Notes: a model not told the origin generated them from the sequence alone. DNA of 64,000 nucleotides from an uncultured Aquimarina sp. (GCA_947498935.1 CANMMM010000001.1:248001-312000); one strand, 5' to 3'. Shown: positions 47,204 through 57,181, numbered from the stretch's first letter. Made by a program: numbers and translations.

Positions 47204-47911
47204 ATGAAATACGAGAGAATATTACTAAAATTATCAGGGGAAGCACTGATGGGGGATCGTCAATACGGTATTGACCCAAATAGATTGGCCGATTACGCTA
47301 ATGAAATAAAAAAAATAACCACCAAAGGAGTACAGGTTGCCGTTGTAATCGGTGGTGGTAATATTTTTAGAGGTGTTGCTGGTGCCAGTAGAGGAATGGA
47401 TCGCGTACAAGGTGATCATATGGGAATGCTAGCTACGGTAATTAATGGATTAGCCTTGCAAAGCGCGCTAGAAGACGCTGATATCCCTACCCGATTACAA
47501 TCCGCAGTAAAAATAAACGAAGTAGCAGAGCCTTTTATCAGACGAAAAGCTATGAGACACCTCGAAAAAGGAAGAGTTGTTATTTTCGGAGGAGGCACAG
47601 GAAATCCTTACTTCACCACAGACTCTGCTGCTGTATTACGTGCTATTGAAATCAATGCTGATGTAATCCTCAAAGGTACCAGAGTAGACGGAATCTACAC
47701 TGCCGACCCCGAAAAAGATGCAGCAGCCACTAAATTTGACTTTATCACCTTTGATGATGTATTGAGCAAAGGACTTAAAGTAATGGATACAACCGCTTTT
47801 ACCCTCAGTCAAGAAAATGAATTACCAATTATTGTTTTCGACATGAACAAGGAAGGAAATCTTCTAAAAGTAGTTTCAGGAGAGTCAATTGGTACGAAAG
47901 TAAACCTGTAA
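47204..47911 (+). CDS. pyrH: Uridylate kinase (UMP kinase)
   Basis: A 235-residue hexameric bacterial UMP kinase (amino-acid kinase fold) making UDP from UMP. Motifs: [12 protein letters not shown] at the N-terminus, [43 protein letters not shown] for ATP and phosphate binding, and [13 protein letters not shown]. It is followed after 64 bases by frr, the usual partner, and has its own promoter. Confidence 0.97.
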   Translation: MKYERILLKLSGEALMGDRQYGIDPNRLADYANEIKKITTKGVQVAVVIGGGNIFRGVAGASRGMDRVQGDHMGMLATVINGLALQSALEDADIPTRLQSAVKINEVAEPFIRRKAMRHLEKGRVVIFGGGTGNPYFTTDSAAVLRAIEINADVILKGTRVDGIYTADPEKDAAATKFDFITFDDVLSKGLKVMDTTAFTLSQENELPIIVFDMNKEGNLLKVVSGESIGTKVNL

Positions 47912-47975
47912 AAACATAACAAAAAAGTAGTTCTGTTTTTTTGTTGAGCTACTTACACAGAAAATAACTATCAAG

Positions 47976-48539
47976 ATGAACGAAGAAGTAGATTTTATTC
48001 TAGACTCAACAAAAGAATCTATGCAAAGTGCGATTGCACATTTAGAAAAACAGCTACTAGTAATCAGAGCAGGAAAAGCATCTCCTGCAATGCTTGGTGG
48101 AGTAATGGTAGAATATTATGGAAGCCCTACACCGCTGAATCAAGTAGGAAATGTAAGTACGCCAGATGCGAGAACAATCACTATACAACCTTTTGAAAAA
48201 TCATTGATCCCTGAAATAGAAAAAGGCATTATGATTGCCAATTTAGGCTTTAACCCTATGAATAATGGAGAAAGTGTAATCATAAGCGTACCACCTCTTA
48301 CCGAAGAAAGACGTAAAGAGTTAGTAAAACAAACAAAAGCGGAAGCAGAAGATTCTAAGGTAAGTATTAGAAACGATCGAAAAAACGCAAACAATGAAAT
48401 TAAAAAGTTAGAGAAAGATGGTTTATCAGAAGACATGGCTAAAAACGCCGAAGCTGACATCCAAGAACTCACTAATAACTTCATCAAAAAAATTGATGAT
48501 ATGCTTGTAGTAAAAGAAAAGGAAATCATGACTGTATAA
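47976..48539 (+). CDS. frr: Ribosome recycling factor
   Basis: A 187-residue protein that splits post-termination ribosomes with EF-G. It is a long three-helix bundle with a beta domain; signatures are IRAGKASPAMLGGVMVEYYG, SVPPLTEERRKELVKQ and IRNDRKNANNEIK. The transcript probably runs through MITE copy D before reaching the terminator at 48722-48769. Confidence 0.97.
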   Translation: MNEEVDFILDSTKESMQSAIAHLEKQLLVIRAGKASPAMLGGVMVEYYGSPTPLNQVGNVSTPDARTITIQPFEKSLIPEIEKGIMIANLGFNPMNNGESVIISVPPLTEERRKELVKQTKAEAEDSKVSIRNDRKNANNEIKKLEKDGLSEDMAKNAEADIQELTNNFIKKIDDMLVVKEKEIMTV

Positions 48540-48558
48540 ATCTTTCTACTAATACTAT

Positions 48559-48719
48559 GAAGTGATTTAAACTTTTTTGATTTCAGCGAAAAACCAAGAT
48601 TTTGTGATCAAATACAGCAATTTTTTAGTTGCATAGCAGCGCTACGGAGCTCAAAAATTGCAAAATTTGAGTGCAAAAGATCGTTTTTATAGCAAATTGA
48701 AAAAAGTTTAAATCACTTC
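48559..48719 (-). mobile_element. MITE-like element, copy D (full length, 161 bp)
   Basis: The best-preserved copy: 20-bp perfect terminal inverted repeats beginning GAAGTGATTTAAAC and ending GTTTAAATCACTTC. Its reverse complement aligns with copy B over all 161 bp. The flanks are CTAT on the left and TATA on the right, so a TA or TAT target duplication is possible. It lies between the frr stop and the frr terminator. Confidence 0.8.
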
Positions 48720-48721
48720 TA

Positions 48722-48769
48722 TATATAAAAAAAGCTTTTGAGAAAAACTCAAAAGCTTTTTTTATATAT
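48722..48769. terminator. Intrinsic terminator after frr
   Basis: A 21-22-bp perfect stem (TATATAAAAAAAGCTTTTGAG opposed by its complement) with an A5 loop and T-runs; usable from both strands. Confidence 0.85.
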
Positions 48770-49041
48770 AGTATCTTTAAGTACACTAACAAATTATAGC
48801 ATAAAAAAACCGTATTACAGCAAAAAAACATACGAATCTACTGAATCTATCGTTTCTGAATACAGGTGTTTATTTCTTACAAATCGTAAAAAAAACACAA
48901 TTACTGAAAACAATTAAAATAATAAAACGTTAATTTTCTATAGCTTTACAGTCCAATCCTAAATAAAATACGATATTAAATGCCATTATACCTACATTTT
49001 AATTTGTTTAGGTTCTATATAAACATTAGCGAAAACTAATA

Positions 49042-51489
49042 ATGCTCAGACATCTTTTTCTATTCATATATACAGTACTCGTCCCCACTCTTGCAGTAGC
49101 GCAAGTTCAAATTACAGGAACAATTGTTGACAATAATACAAATACGCCACTACCTTTTGCTACTATTAAAACCACGAATCAATCATATGCATTGGCTTCA
49201 GCTACAGGAGAATTCGTAATAAGATGTAAAAAACATCCAATACAACTCCACGTAAGTTATGTAGGATATCATACAAAAACGTTTACAATACAATCAGAAG
49301 ACGTCGTAAAAGTAGAAGTTAGACTTACTGCCAAAGAAGAATCTTTAGAAAGTGTTCAACTCAATACAGACACAAATTTAGCCTCAGACATCATTATAAA
49401 GGCAATCGCAAAAAAAAACAGCAATAACCCTAATAAGGCGTTACCAAACTACAGTTACAAGGCCTATAATAAATTTAAAATTACACAAGACCGTAAGCCT
49501 ACCTTAGAAACACCTGACACTACCAAAGTAGCCATAGAGCAGATTTTCAATAAATCACATTCTTTTCTATCTGAAAAAATCAGTCAATTTCGTTTTAAGA
49601 AAGGTAGAGACGAAAAAGAAACAGTCTTAGCCACAAGAATGAGTGGTTTTCATGAACCTGTGTACAATGTATTAGGAATTAAAGTACAATCTAATTCATT
49701 ATACGAAGAAGATTATGTCATTTTCGACAATATATATGCTGCTCCCTTATCTAATCGTGCGCTTAAAAATTATCATTATAAAGTATTAGACACCACTAAA
49801 GGTTCTCGACCAGCTTATGTAATTTTATTCCAGCCCAAAAAATCAAAAAAAGTTGCCAGTCTAGAAGGAGTTTTATATTTAGATACTAAAACATTTGCCA
49901 TACAAAAAGCAATTGCAGAAGTCAGAGGAGAATTTAATATAATGGTTGCCCATGATTTTACACGAGATAGCACGAACAACATATGGTTTCCTTCGCATCA
50001 AGAAATTTCCATCAGACCAGGGCTAGGAAAACAAAAAATATCGCTTTTTGGAGGTCAAATATCCGTAGGAAGATTAAGTAATGATCAAAAAAGTTATGCA
50101 GGTAATAATGACTTTTTAGTTTCTAAAACTGATTTTTTTGACTTCGAAACCAGTACAGATATACGCATCACTCCGCAGCAAGCAGCAATCGAGATACACT
50201 CAGACGCTACCCAAAGAGACAGCACTTATTGGAATATCTATAGAACCAGTGCCATTACCAAAAAAGACATCAATTCTTTTCCCATTATAGACAGCATCGT
50301 AAAAGCACAAAATATCGAACGTAAAATTGATGTGATCCAAGGGTTTAATATTGGTTATTATCCTGTTAGCTTTTTTGATTTTGATCTTACATATCCGATT
50401 AAGTTCAATAACTTCGAAGGGCTTCGACTCGGTATTGGTGGGATTACCAATGAAAAACTATCTAAACGACTGCGCTTAGAAGGCTACATTGTATATGGTT
50501 TTAAAGACCAACGTTTTAAATACGGACTTGGAGGCGGTGTACTACTCAACAAAAAAAAGGGAGCTTGGCTCAATCTAAATTACACAGATGACTTACGAGA
50601 AGTCGGCAGCTTTACATATTTAACAGATCGACGTGTCTATTCGCTCTTTGAACCTAGATTGGTAAATATTGATTTTTATTACAAACACCGCACTTGGAGC
50701 AGCAGTTTACAATACAGAATTTTTCCAAAATTGCTCTCAGAATTTCAATTTGCCACCAGTACTATTAATCAAACAGGAGGGTATGCGTTTATACATAACA
50801 ATACACCTTTATCTACCTACAAAACCACTGAAGCTAGTATCGCACTCCGATGGAGCCCTTTTAGCCGATACCTAAGAACTCCTAATGGCTTTAAAGAAAT
50901 ACAAGACGGATATCCTAAAGTCTCTGCACAATATACACAAGGCATTCAAGGAATCTTTGACAGTGATTTCTCGTATAAAAAGTTTGGCATTAAAGCAACT
51001 TACACACTGCAAAGACTCAATCAATCCAAAACTAGTTTTTTACTAGAAGCCAATTTAGCTAATGGAGATATTCCACTCACACATCTATACCATACTTACC
51101 CCAATGCACCGACCAAGGAAACTGTTTTACAACGATTTTCAGTAGCAGGTCGAAGAAGTTTTGAAACGATGTTTTTTAGTGAGTTTTTCAGCGACCGCTT
51201 AGCCACCTTACAAGTACGTCATCAAATCCGTCCTTTTAAAATCTCAAATTGGCTAAAACCAGAATTAGTACTCATTTCTAGATATGCCATTGGCGATGTC
51301 TCAGAAAGAGAGCGACACATTGGTACTAATTTTAGAGATTTATCTCAGGGCTACCAAGAATCTGGTTTCGAAATCAATAAACTATTTGCAGGTTTTGGCG
51401 TAAGCTTTGCTTATCGATACGGAGCATATCATCTTCCTAGATTCGAAGACAATATTGCTTTTAAGTTTACCTTTTACCTTAAATTATAG
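49042..51489 (+). CDS. DUF5686 outer-membrane protein with carboxypeptidase-regulatory-like domain
   Basis: An 815-residue exported protein. A signal peptide ending AVAQ is followed by a CarboxypepD_reg-like beta-sandwich (~residues 22-105; ITGTIVDNNTNTPLPFATI, LHVSYVGYHTKTF). The remainder (FKITQDRKP..., PNYSYKAYNKF, and many amphipathic strands such as LRLGIGGITNEKLSKRLRLEG) has the DUF5686 pattern and ends in a barrel-like strand FKFTFYLKL. Likely an outer-membrane barrel of unknown cargo. Nothing in its neighbourhood indicates a substrate. Confidence 0.83.
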   Translation: MLRHLFLFIYTVLVPTLAVAQVQITGTIVDNNTNTPLPFATIKTTNQSYALASATGEFVIRCKKHPIQLHVSYVGYHTKTFTIQSEDVVKVEVRLTAKEESLESVQLNTDTNLASDIIIKAIAKKNSNNPNKALPNYSYKAYNKFKITQDRKPTLETPDTTKVAIEQIFNKSHSFLSEKISQFRFKKGRDEKETVLATRMSGFHEPVYNVLGIKVQSNSLYEEDYVIFDNIYAAPLSNRALKNYHYKVLDTTKGSRPAYVILFQPKKSKKVASLEGVLYLDTKTFAIQKAIAEVRGEFNIMVAHDFTRDSTNNIWFPSHQEISIRPGLGKQKISLFGGQISVGRLSNDQKSYAGNNDFLVSKTDFFDFETSTDIRITPQQAAIEIHSDATQRDSTYWNIYRTSAITKKDINSFPIIDSIVKAQNIERKIDVIQGFNIGYYPVSFFDFDLTYPIKFNNFEGLRLGIGGITNEKLSKRLRLEGYIVYGFKDQRFKYGLGGGVLLNKKKGAWLNLNYTDDLREVGSFTYLTDRRVYSLFEPRLVNIDFYYKHRTWSSSLQYRIFPKLLSEFQFATSTINQTGGYAFIHNNTPLSTYKTTEASIALRWSPFSRYLRTPNGFKEIQDGYPKVSAQYTQGIQGIFDSDFSYKKFGIKATYTLQRLNQSKTSFLLEANLANGDIPLTHLYHTYPNAPTKETVLQRFSVAGRRSFETMFFSEFFSDRLATLQVRHQIRPFKISNWLKPELVLISRYAIGDVSERERHIGTNFRDLSQGYQESGFEINKLFAGFGVSFAYRYGAYHLPRFEDNIAFKFTFYLKL

Positions 51490-51657
51490 TAGACTATCCC
51501 CTACTTCTGTCAATCTGTTTTTTTTAGACATTGTTAAATAAATTACACAATAGCAATAAAAAAGTTAGAAATCGTAAAAAACATGGGATAAAATTTTGTT
51601 TTTCTAGCAAATCACAAAAAGTTCAAAACCCCTTTAATGATTCATACTTCAAATTAG

Positions 51658-51665
51658 TACATTTG
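51658..51665 (+). promoter_or_regulatory. -7 promoter element before the MMPL gene
   Basis: TACATTTG matches TAnnTTTG, 17 bases before the ATG at 51683. No TTG is at the expected -33 distance. Confidence 0.45.
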
Positions 51666-51682
51666 CAACAGTAAAATAAAGG

Positions 51683-54094
51683 ATGGCAAAGTTAGTAACT
51701 TTCGGGTTTTGGAATACAGTAGCAGGAATCATACTCCGCAACAGAGCAGCAATTTTTATAGGCATTATTGGTATAACCGTTTTTCTTGGTTTTCAATGGA
51801 AACACATGCAGTTTTCATTTACAGAAGCCAACTTATTACCAGATGACCATGAAGTAAATATCAAGTACCAACAATTCTTAGATAAATTTGGAGATGAAGG
51901 AAATCTGATAGTAATGGCCGTGCAAGATAGCACCCTGTTTACTCCAGAGAAGTTTAAAGCTTGGAATGACTTCAACAATTCACTGAAGCAACACTCAGAA
52001 ATAGCGCTTGTACTTTCTATCAATGAGCTAAAAAAATTAAAAAAAGAAAACGACCCTCCTAGATTTGAGCTCATTCCTTTTATACAAAATACTGAATATA
52101 CAGCTCAAAAAATAGCTGAATACAAGGAAGAATTATTTCAAAAACTTCCTTTTTACAAAGGACTTGTATACAGTAACAAATCAGAAACTATACAAAGTGC
52201 TATTTATTTAGACAAGGCTATTGTAAACACAAAAGCCAGAAAACTCTTTATAGAAAAAATACTCAATCCTAAAATTGAAGCATTTGAGAAAGCATACCAG
52301 ATGGATATAAAAATCTCTGGAATGCCTTATATTCGAACAATGAATTCTCAAAACATCATGGATGAGATTCAGATTTTTATCCTAGCAGCACTATTAGTAA
52401 CCTCATGCATCTTTTTCTTCTTTTTCAGATCTTTTAGAGCTACATTGATCTCTATGACAGCCGTAATCATCGGTGTTATGTGGGCTTTTGGATTACTAGG
52501 GCTGTTAAAATATGAAATCACAGTCCTTACAGCCATTATACCTCCACTAGTTATTGTAATAGGAATACCCAACTGTATTTTCTTAATCAATAAATACCAA
52601 CAGGAAATAAAAAAACATGGTAATAAGACGAAGTCGTTACAGCGAGTAATTACCAAGGTAGGAAATGCCACTTTAATGACTAATGTGACCACTGCAGCTG
52701 GCTTTGCTACCTTCGCACTTACAGAAAGTAAACTATTAAAAGAGTTTGGAATTGTTGCCGCTATTAATATCATTGCACTTTTTATTCTGTGTTTATTGGT
52801 GATTACTATCATCTATAGCTACATGCCTGCTCCAAAAGAAAGACACCTACAACATTTAAAAAAACGATGGATTGAGGGATTTGTAGATTGGATGGAACGC
52901 ATGGTTAAAACACGCAGAACAGCCATTTACATCGCTTCGATATTGATATTAGCAACAAGTATTGCAGGCATTTACACAATCAAAGTATCAGGAAGCCTAT
53001 TAGAAGACATGCCTAAAACTGCTGGATTCTACAAAGATATTCAGTTTTTCGAAAATGAATTTGATGGTATCATGCCTTTAGAGATACTCATCAACACTCG
53101 ACGTAAACAAGGAGTTCTCAAATTATCCACCTTACGTAGAATGGAAAAATTAGAAAAAGAGATAGAAACAATTCCAGAACTTTCTAAACCTATATCTATT
53201 GTAAATCTGGTCAAGTATGCTAAACAAGCATATTATAACGGAAACCCTGATTATTACAAGCTTCCCACAAGCCAGGAACGTAACTTCATACTACCGTATG
53301 CAAAAAGTTTCGAATCAGATGCCAATACTATGAAAAGCTACATAGATGCTACTGGACAATACGCTCGGATGACAACTTTCATGAAAGACATTGGTACAGA
53401 ATCAATGGAACGTATAGAAGCTGAATTAGCTCCTAAATTAGCTAAGATATTCCCAGAAGAAAAATATGACATCTCTTTTACAGGAAAAGCTTTGATCTTT
53501 CAAAAAGGAACAAACTATCTAGTATGGAATCTTATCTTTTCTTTAGGGCTTGCTATCATCCTAATTGCATTGTTTATGGCATGGATGTTTCGCTCATTTA
53601 AGATGATTATCATCTCCCTTATTCCTAACCTACTTCCATTATTAATGACTGCTGGACTTATGGGCTATTTAGGAGTACCTATAAAACCTTCTACCATTTT
53701 AGTATTTAGCATTGCATTTGGAATATCTGTAGATGACACAATCCACTTTTTAGCCAAATACAGACAAGAACTCAAAGCAAACAACTGGATGATACGAAAA
53801 TCTGTATTTGCTGCATTAAGAGAAACTGGAGTAAGCATGTTCTATACCTCTACTGTCTTATTTTTTGGATTTTCTGTATTTATGATTTCTAGCTTTGGAG
53901 GTACTAAAGCATTAGGTGGGTTAGTTTCTGCTACATTATTATTTGCTATGCTAGCCAATCTATTATTATTACCCTCATTATTATTATCATTAGAAAAAAG
54001 CATTGCTAATAAAAAGACATTAAAAGAACCTTCTTTAAAAATTATTGTAGACGATGAAGCTATTGTAGACAAGGAAGCTTCTAAAGAAGGGTAA
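51683..54094 (+). CDS. MMPL/RND-family transporter
   Basis: An 803-residue inner-membrane exporter. It has the doubled RND plan: a first helix (IFIGIIGITVFLGF), a large periplasmic loop, a block of helices (ILAALLVTSCIFFFFF, LTAIIPPLVIVIGIPN...) and a second copy starting IYIASILILATSIAGIYTIK with a loop and final block (GLAIILIALFMAW, LVFSIAFGISVDDTIHFLAKY). The GISVDDTIH motif is the usual MMPL/SSD signature with acidic residues in helix 4 for proton coupling. Substrates might be lipids or hopanoids; not determinable here. Monocistronic. Confidence 0.88.
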   Translation: MAKLVTFGFWNTVAGIILRNRAAIFIGIIGITVFLGFQWKHMQFSFTEANLLPDDHEVNIKYQQFLDKFGDEGNLIVMAVQDSTLFTPEKFKAWNDFNNSLKQHSEIALVLSINELKKLKKENDPPRFELIPFIQNTEYTAQKIAEYKEELFQKLPFYKGLVYSNKSETIQSAIYLDKAIVNTKARKLFIEKILNPKIEAFEKAYQMDIKISGMPYIRTMNSQNIMDEIQIFILAALLVTSCIFFFFFRSFRATLISMTAVIIGVMWAFGLLGLLKYEITVLTAIIPPLVIVIGIPNCIFLINKYQQEIKKHGNKTKSLQRVITKVGNATLMTNVTTAAGFATFALTESKLLKEFGIVAAINIIALFILCLLVITIIYSYMPAPKERHLQHLKKRWIEGFVDWMERMVKTRRTAIYIASILILATSIAGIYTIKVSGSLLEDMPKTAGFYKDIQFFENEFDGIMPLEILINTRRKQGVLKLSTLRRMEKLEKEIETIPELSKPISIVNLVKYAKQAYYNGNPDYYKLPTSQERNFILPYAKSFESDANTMKSYIDATGQYARMTTFMKDIGTESMERIEAELAPKLAKIFPEEKYDISFTGKALIFQKGTNYLVWNLIFSLGLAIILIALFMAWMFRSFKMIIISLIPNLLPLLMTAGLMGYLGVPIKPSTILVFSIAFGISVDDTIHFLAKYRQELKANNWMIRKSVFAALRETGVSMFYTSTVLFFGFSVFMISSFGGTKALGGLVSATLLFAMLANLLLLPSLLLSLEKSIANKKTLKEPSLKIIVDDEAIVDKEASKEG

Positions 54095-54125
54095 AACCGT
54101 AAAAGAAAGTACGTCAAATAACATC

Positions 54126-54156
54126 AAAAAAAAAGTCTCGCCAATGGCGAGACTTT
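54126..54156 (-). terminator. Terminator-like hairpin with its T-run on the minus strand
   Basis: AAAGTCTCGCC and GGCGAGACTTT pair around AAT. The T-run follows only on the minus strand (A-run on the plus side at 54126-54134); on the plus strand the stem ends in TTTGTG. It may still end the MMPL transcript, but the polarity fits a minus-strand transcript better, and no minus-strand gene is seen upstream. Confidence 0.6.
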
Positions 54157-54612
54157 GTGTTAGATAGATTACCCCAAAACCTATCAAACTAAACTTAACG
54201 TAAACACAATCGTCATAATTGCATATGCAAGATACACAGCCTTTTTGTAATTTAAAACCCTTTAACAGGGGGGAAAATCCCCTTTTTAGCAAATACAGTG
54301 TTTTTTAACTTTTTGTTAACTTCTTCAAGGTTTAAAAAAACACCCTAATACTCTGTTGATCAGTTTTTTAAACAAAAAACTGATTCGAAGAAAAAATTTC
54401 ACTTTTTTTTGAAAAAAAATAAAAAAATCATAAAATTTATCACAAAAAACAGTGATTTTACGGTTTAAACCCATTCCGACTACTTAAAAAAACAATTCAT
54501 TCTATACCATTTCTTCTATTATCAAAAAAAATGTCGCCAAAAGACATTCGCTAAGATGATTATAATTGGGTAATTATTTTTAATCAATCGAGGGTCGTAT
54601 TCGTTAAAAAAT
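54157..54612. other. Intergenic stretch before asnS
   Basis: No gene seen. It is extremely AT-rich between 54390 and 54540. It contains a hairpin ATCAGTTTTTT/AAAAAACTGAT near 54359-54384 and a small AGGGGG/CCCCTT dyad near 54266-54282, a possible long leader or protein-binding region. Confidence 0.4.
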
Positions 54613-54620
54613 TATCTTTG
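54613..54620 (+). promoter_or_regulatory. -7 promoter element before asnS
   Basis: TATCTTTG matches TAnnTTTG, 59 bases before the asnS ATG; the -33 TTG is not clear. Confidence 0.45.
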
Positions 54621-54678
54621 CTAGTTGAAAAAATTGATTGGTTACATCAAGCCGATGTAAAATAAAAAATAAACACCA

Positions 54679-56121
54679 ATGAAACATACAAAAGTAATAG
54701 ACGTCTTAAAAAGCGATAAATTATTACAACCCATCACCGTAAAGGGGTGGGTACGTTCTTTCAGAAACGATCGCTTTATAGCGATCAATGATGGATCTAC
54801 TATAAAAAATATTCAATGTGTATTAGAAGATAATACGATTGATCAACATATAATTGACAGAATTAATATTGGAGCAGCAATAGTTGTAGATGGCACCTTA
54901 GCAGAAAGTGAAGGAAAAGGGCAACGCGTAGAAATAAAAGTTACTTCTATAGACATTCAGGGAGATGCTGATCCAGAAGAATTAAAACTTACGATCCTTT
55001 CTCCAAAACGTCATAGCTTAGAAAAGTTAAGAGAGCAAGCACACTTACGTGTTCGAACGAATACTTTTGGCGCTATTATGCGTCTTCGTTCTAAGCTTTC
55101 TTTCGCTATTCACGAATATTTCCAAAAAAATGATTTCTACTATGTACACACACCTATTATTACAGGAAGTGACGCAGAAGGAGCAGGAGAAGCATTTAAA
55201 GTCACTAACTTTGATTTAAACAACGTTCCTAAAGACGAAAATGGAGCTATTGATTACAAACAAGATTTTTTTGGTAGAGAAACCAATCTTACTGTATCTG
55301 GTCAGTTAGAAGGTGAGACCTATGCTATGGGACTAGGTCAGATCTACACCTTTGGACCTACCTTTAGAGCTGAAAACTCAAATACCTCTCGTCACTTAGC
55401 AGAATTCTGGATGGTAGAACCTGAAATTGCTTTCTGCGATTTAGACGGAAACATGGATTTAGCAGAAGATTTTATAAAATATGTTATTCAATACGTACTT
55501 GATAACTGTCAAGATGATCTAGAATTCCTAGAAAACAGATTGGTACAAGAAGACAAACAAAAACCACAAGCTGAACGTGCAGAAATGTTACTCAGAGACA
55601 AACTAAAATTTGTCTTAGAAAACAATTTCAAACGCGTAAGTTATACAGAAGCAATTGAGATTCTTAAAAACTCAAAACCTAACAAAAAGAAAAAATTCAA
55701 ATACCCTATTAACGAATGGGGAGCCGATCTACAAAGTGAACATGAACGCTATCTTGTAGAAAAGCACTTTAAATGCCCTGTAATCTTATTTGATTACCCA
55801 GCAAAAATCAAAGCTTTTTATATGCGATTAAATGAAGATGAAAAGACGGTAAGAGCTATGGATATCTTATTTCCTGGAATAGGAGAAATTGTTGGTGGAT
55901 CACAACGAGAAGAACGACTTGACGTCTTAAAAGAAAAAATGAAAGCGCTAGAAATCCCAGAAGAAGAATTATGGTGGTATTTAGATACCCGAAAATTTGG
56001 GACATGCACGCATAGTGGTTTCGGACTAGGTTTCGAAAGATTAGTGCTATTTGTTACTGGCATGGGGAACATCAGAGACGTAATTCCTTATCCAAGAACA
56101 CCACTAAACGCCGAATTCTAA
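54679..56121 (+). CDS. asnS: Asparaginyl-tRNA synthetase
   Basis: A 480-residue class IIb synthetase charging tRNA-Asn. The N-terminal OB-fold anticodon-binding domain (VKGWVRSFRNDRFIAINDGS) is followed by the catalytic domain with motif 2 FGPTFRAENSNTSRHLAEFW and motif 3 GFGLGFERLVLFVTG...RDVIPYPRTP. The E.N.SRHLAEFWM combination and the long insertion near residues 290-345 fit AsnRS and not AspRS. Monocistronic. Confidence 0.96.
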   Translation: MKHTKVIDVLKSDKLLQPITVKGWVRSFRNDRFIAINDGSTIKNIQCVLEDNTIDQHIIDRINIGAAIVVDGTLAESEGKGQRVEIKVTSIDIQGDADPEELKLTILSPKRHSLEKLREQAHLRVRTNTFGAIMRLRSKLSFAIHEYFQKNDFYYVHTPIITGSDAEGAGEAFKVTNFDLNNVPKDENGAIDYKQDFFGRETNLTVSGQLEGETYAMGLGQIYTFGPTFRAENSNTSRHLAEFWMVEPEIAFCDLDGNMDLAEDFIKYVIQYVLDNCQDDLEFLENRLVQEDKQKPQAERAEMLLRDKLKFVLENNFKRVSYTEAIEILKNSKPNKKKKFKYPINEWGADLQSEHERYLVEKHFKCPVILFDYPAKIKAFYMRLNEDEKTVRAMDILFPGIGEIVGGSQREERLDVLKEKMKALEIPEEELWWYLDTRKFGTCTHSGFGLGFERLVLFVTGMGNIRDVIPYPRTPLNAEF

Positions 56122-56129
56122 AAAACAAT

Positions 56130-56699
56130 TTAATTACTATACTTTTTTAGCAAAATCTCATATACTAAATTCCTGATAATCTGATCTTGACTATTTAGTA
56201 AATGAGATTTTTGTTTTAGTGCCTCTACCTTACTGTAATGTGGCAATGTTTTATCAGTGAGTAATAGACGTAAATTCTCTTCAAAGAAAGCATTGAGAAT
56301 AGGCATCACATACACCCCTTCTCTATTTTTTTCTTTTACATTTACCAATTTCTTTATGTACGCCAAAAACAGCTGAGGATAATGCACAAACGATTGTAGT
56401 ACATAACAAAATCGTTCGTATACCTCTTTTCTATTAATGCAATAGGAAATATGCAATCTACTCATGTCCATCGAAGCATCAATACAATCACGCACATTGT
56501 CTACTATTTGTTGACTATAATTCTTACCAGAATAATAGTATATATCGATCCCTACTCTACTATTCACCACTACTACTTCATTATGGATCAATTGACTTAA
56601 AAAAGATTGAAGAGTATCCGCTACTACAGAAGGCATCAGCAGTCTTTTTCTTAACCGTTTAGACATGACACTTACAGATTTTATACCTTCTCCATTCAT
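56130..56699 (-). CDS. Hypothetical protein in an operon with an ankyrin protein
   Basis: A 189-residue protein of no recognised family. It is predicted soluble and largely helical, with a short beta-like stretch near residues 40-58 (VVVVNSRVGIDIYYYSGKNY) and a basic N-terminus (MSKRLRKRLLMP at residue 12, a possible alternative start). It has no signal peptide. It starts 14 bases after the ankyrin gene and ends 9 bases from the convergent asnS. Cotranscription suggests it works with the ankyrin protein; nothing else can be said. Confidence 0.65.
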   Translation of the reverse strand: MNGEGIKSVSVMSKRLRKRLLMPSVVADTLQSFLSQLIHNEVVVVNSRVGIDIYYYSGKNYSQQIVDNVRDCIDASMDMSRLHISYCINRKEVYERFCYVLQSFVHYPQLFLAYIKKLVNVKEKNREGVYVMPILNAFFEENLRLLLTDKTLPHYSKVEALKQKSHLLNSQDQIIRNLVYEILLKKYSN

Positions 56700-56713
56700 A
56701 ACGTTGATTCCTT

Positions 56714-57181
56714 TTACTTTTTTAAAATACCAGAAAGATCCATCCCATGTTCTTCTGCATGCATTGCAGCAGTAAAACCTTTATTATCTACAGCATTTGC
56801 ATCTGCACCATGTGTCAATAATAATTTCACAATATCCTTATGACCGAACGTTGCTGCATAAATCAATGCAGTGGCCTCATTAAAGTTCTTCACATTCACA
56901 TCTGCACCTTCCCTAACTAATAATGCTGCAATCTCATAAAACCCTTTAAAACACACCCCCATTAAAGCAGTATTTCCAGAAGCATCTTGTATATTCAGAT
57001 CTGCCCCATAAGATAACAACAAAGCAGTCATTTCTTTATGCCCATAATAGGTCGCTAATAGTAAAGGAGTAGACCCTCTCTGATCTTTTTGATGCACCAA
57101 AGCTTTATTTTTATCCAGTAATGATCGTGCCACATCAAGATGGTCAGATCGAATCGCATCGAAAATAGAAATCGCTGTCAT
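56714..57181 (-). CDS. Ankyrin-repeat protein
   Basis: A 155-residue cytoplasmic protein of four to five ankyrin repeats: DHLDVARSLLDKNKALVHQK, then RGSTPLLLATYYGHKEMTAL, SGNTALMGVCFKGFYEIAAL, NEATALIYAATFGHKDIVKL, and KGFTAAMHAEEHGM. The repeats carry the usual GADxNxxDxxGxTAL connectors. Ankyrin proteins of this size bind partner proteins, in several bacteria a catalase or a toxin-like enzyme; the partner here might be the adjoining 189-residue protein. No signal peptide is visible. Confidence 0.85.
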   Translation of the reverse strand: MTAISIFDAIRSDHLDVARSLLDKNKALVHQKDQRGSTPLLLATYYGHKEMTALLLSYGADLNIQDASGNTALMGVCFKGFYEIAALLVREGADVNVKNFNEATALIYAATFGHKDIVKLLLTHGADANAVDNKGFTAAMHAEEHGMDLSGILKK

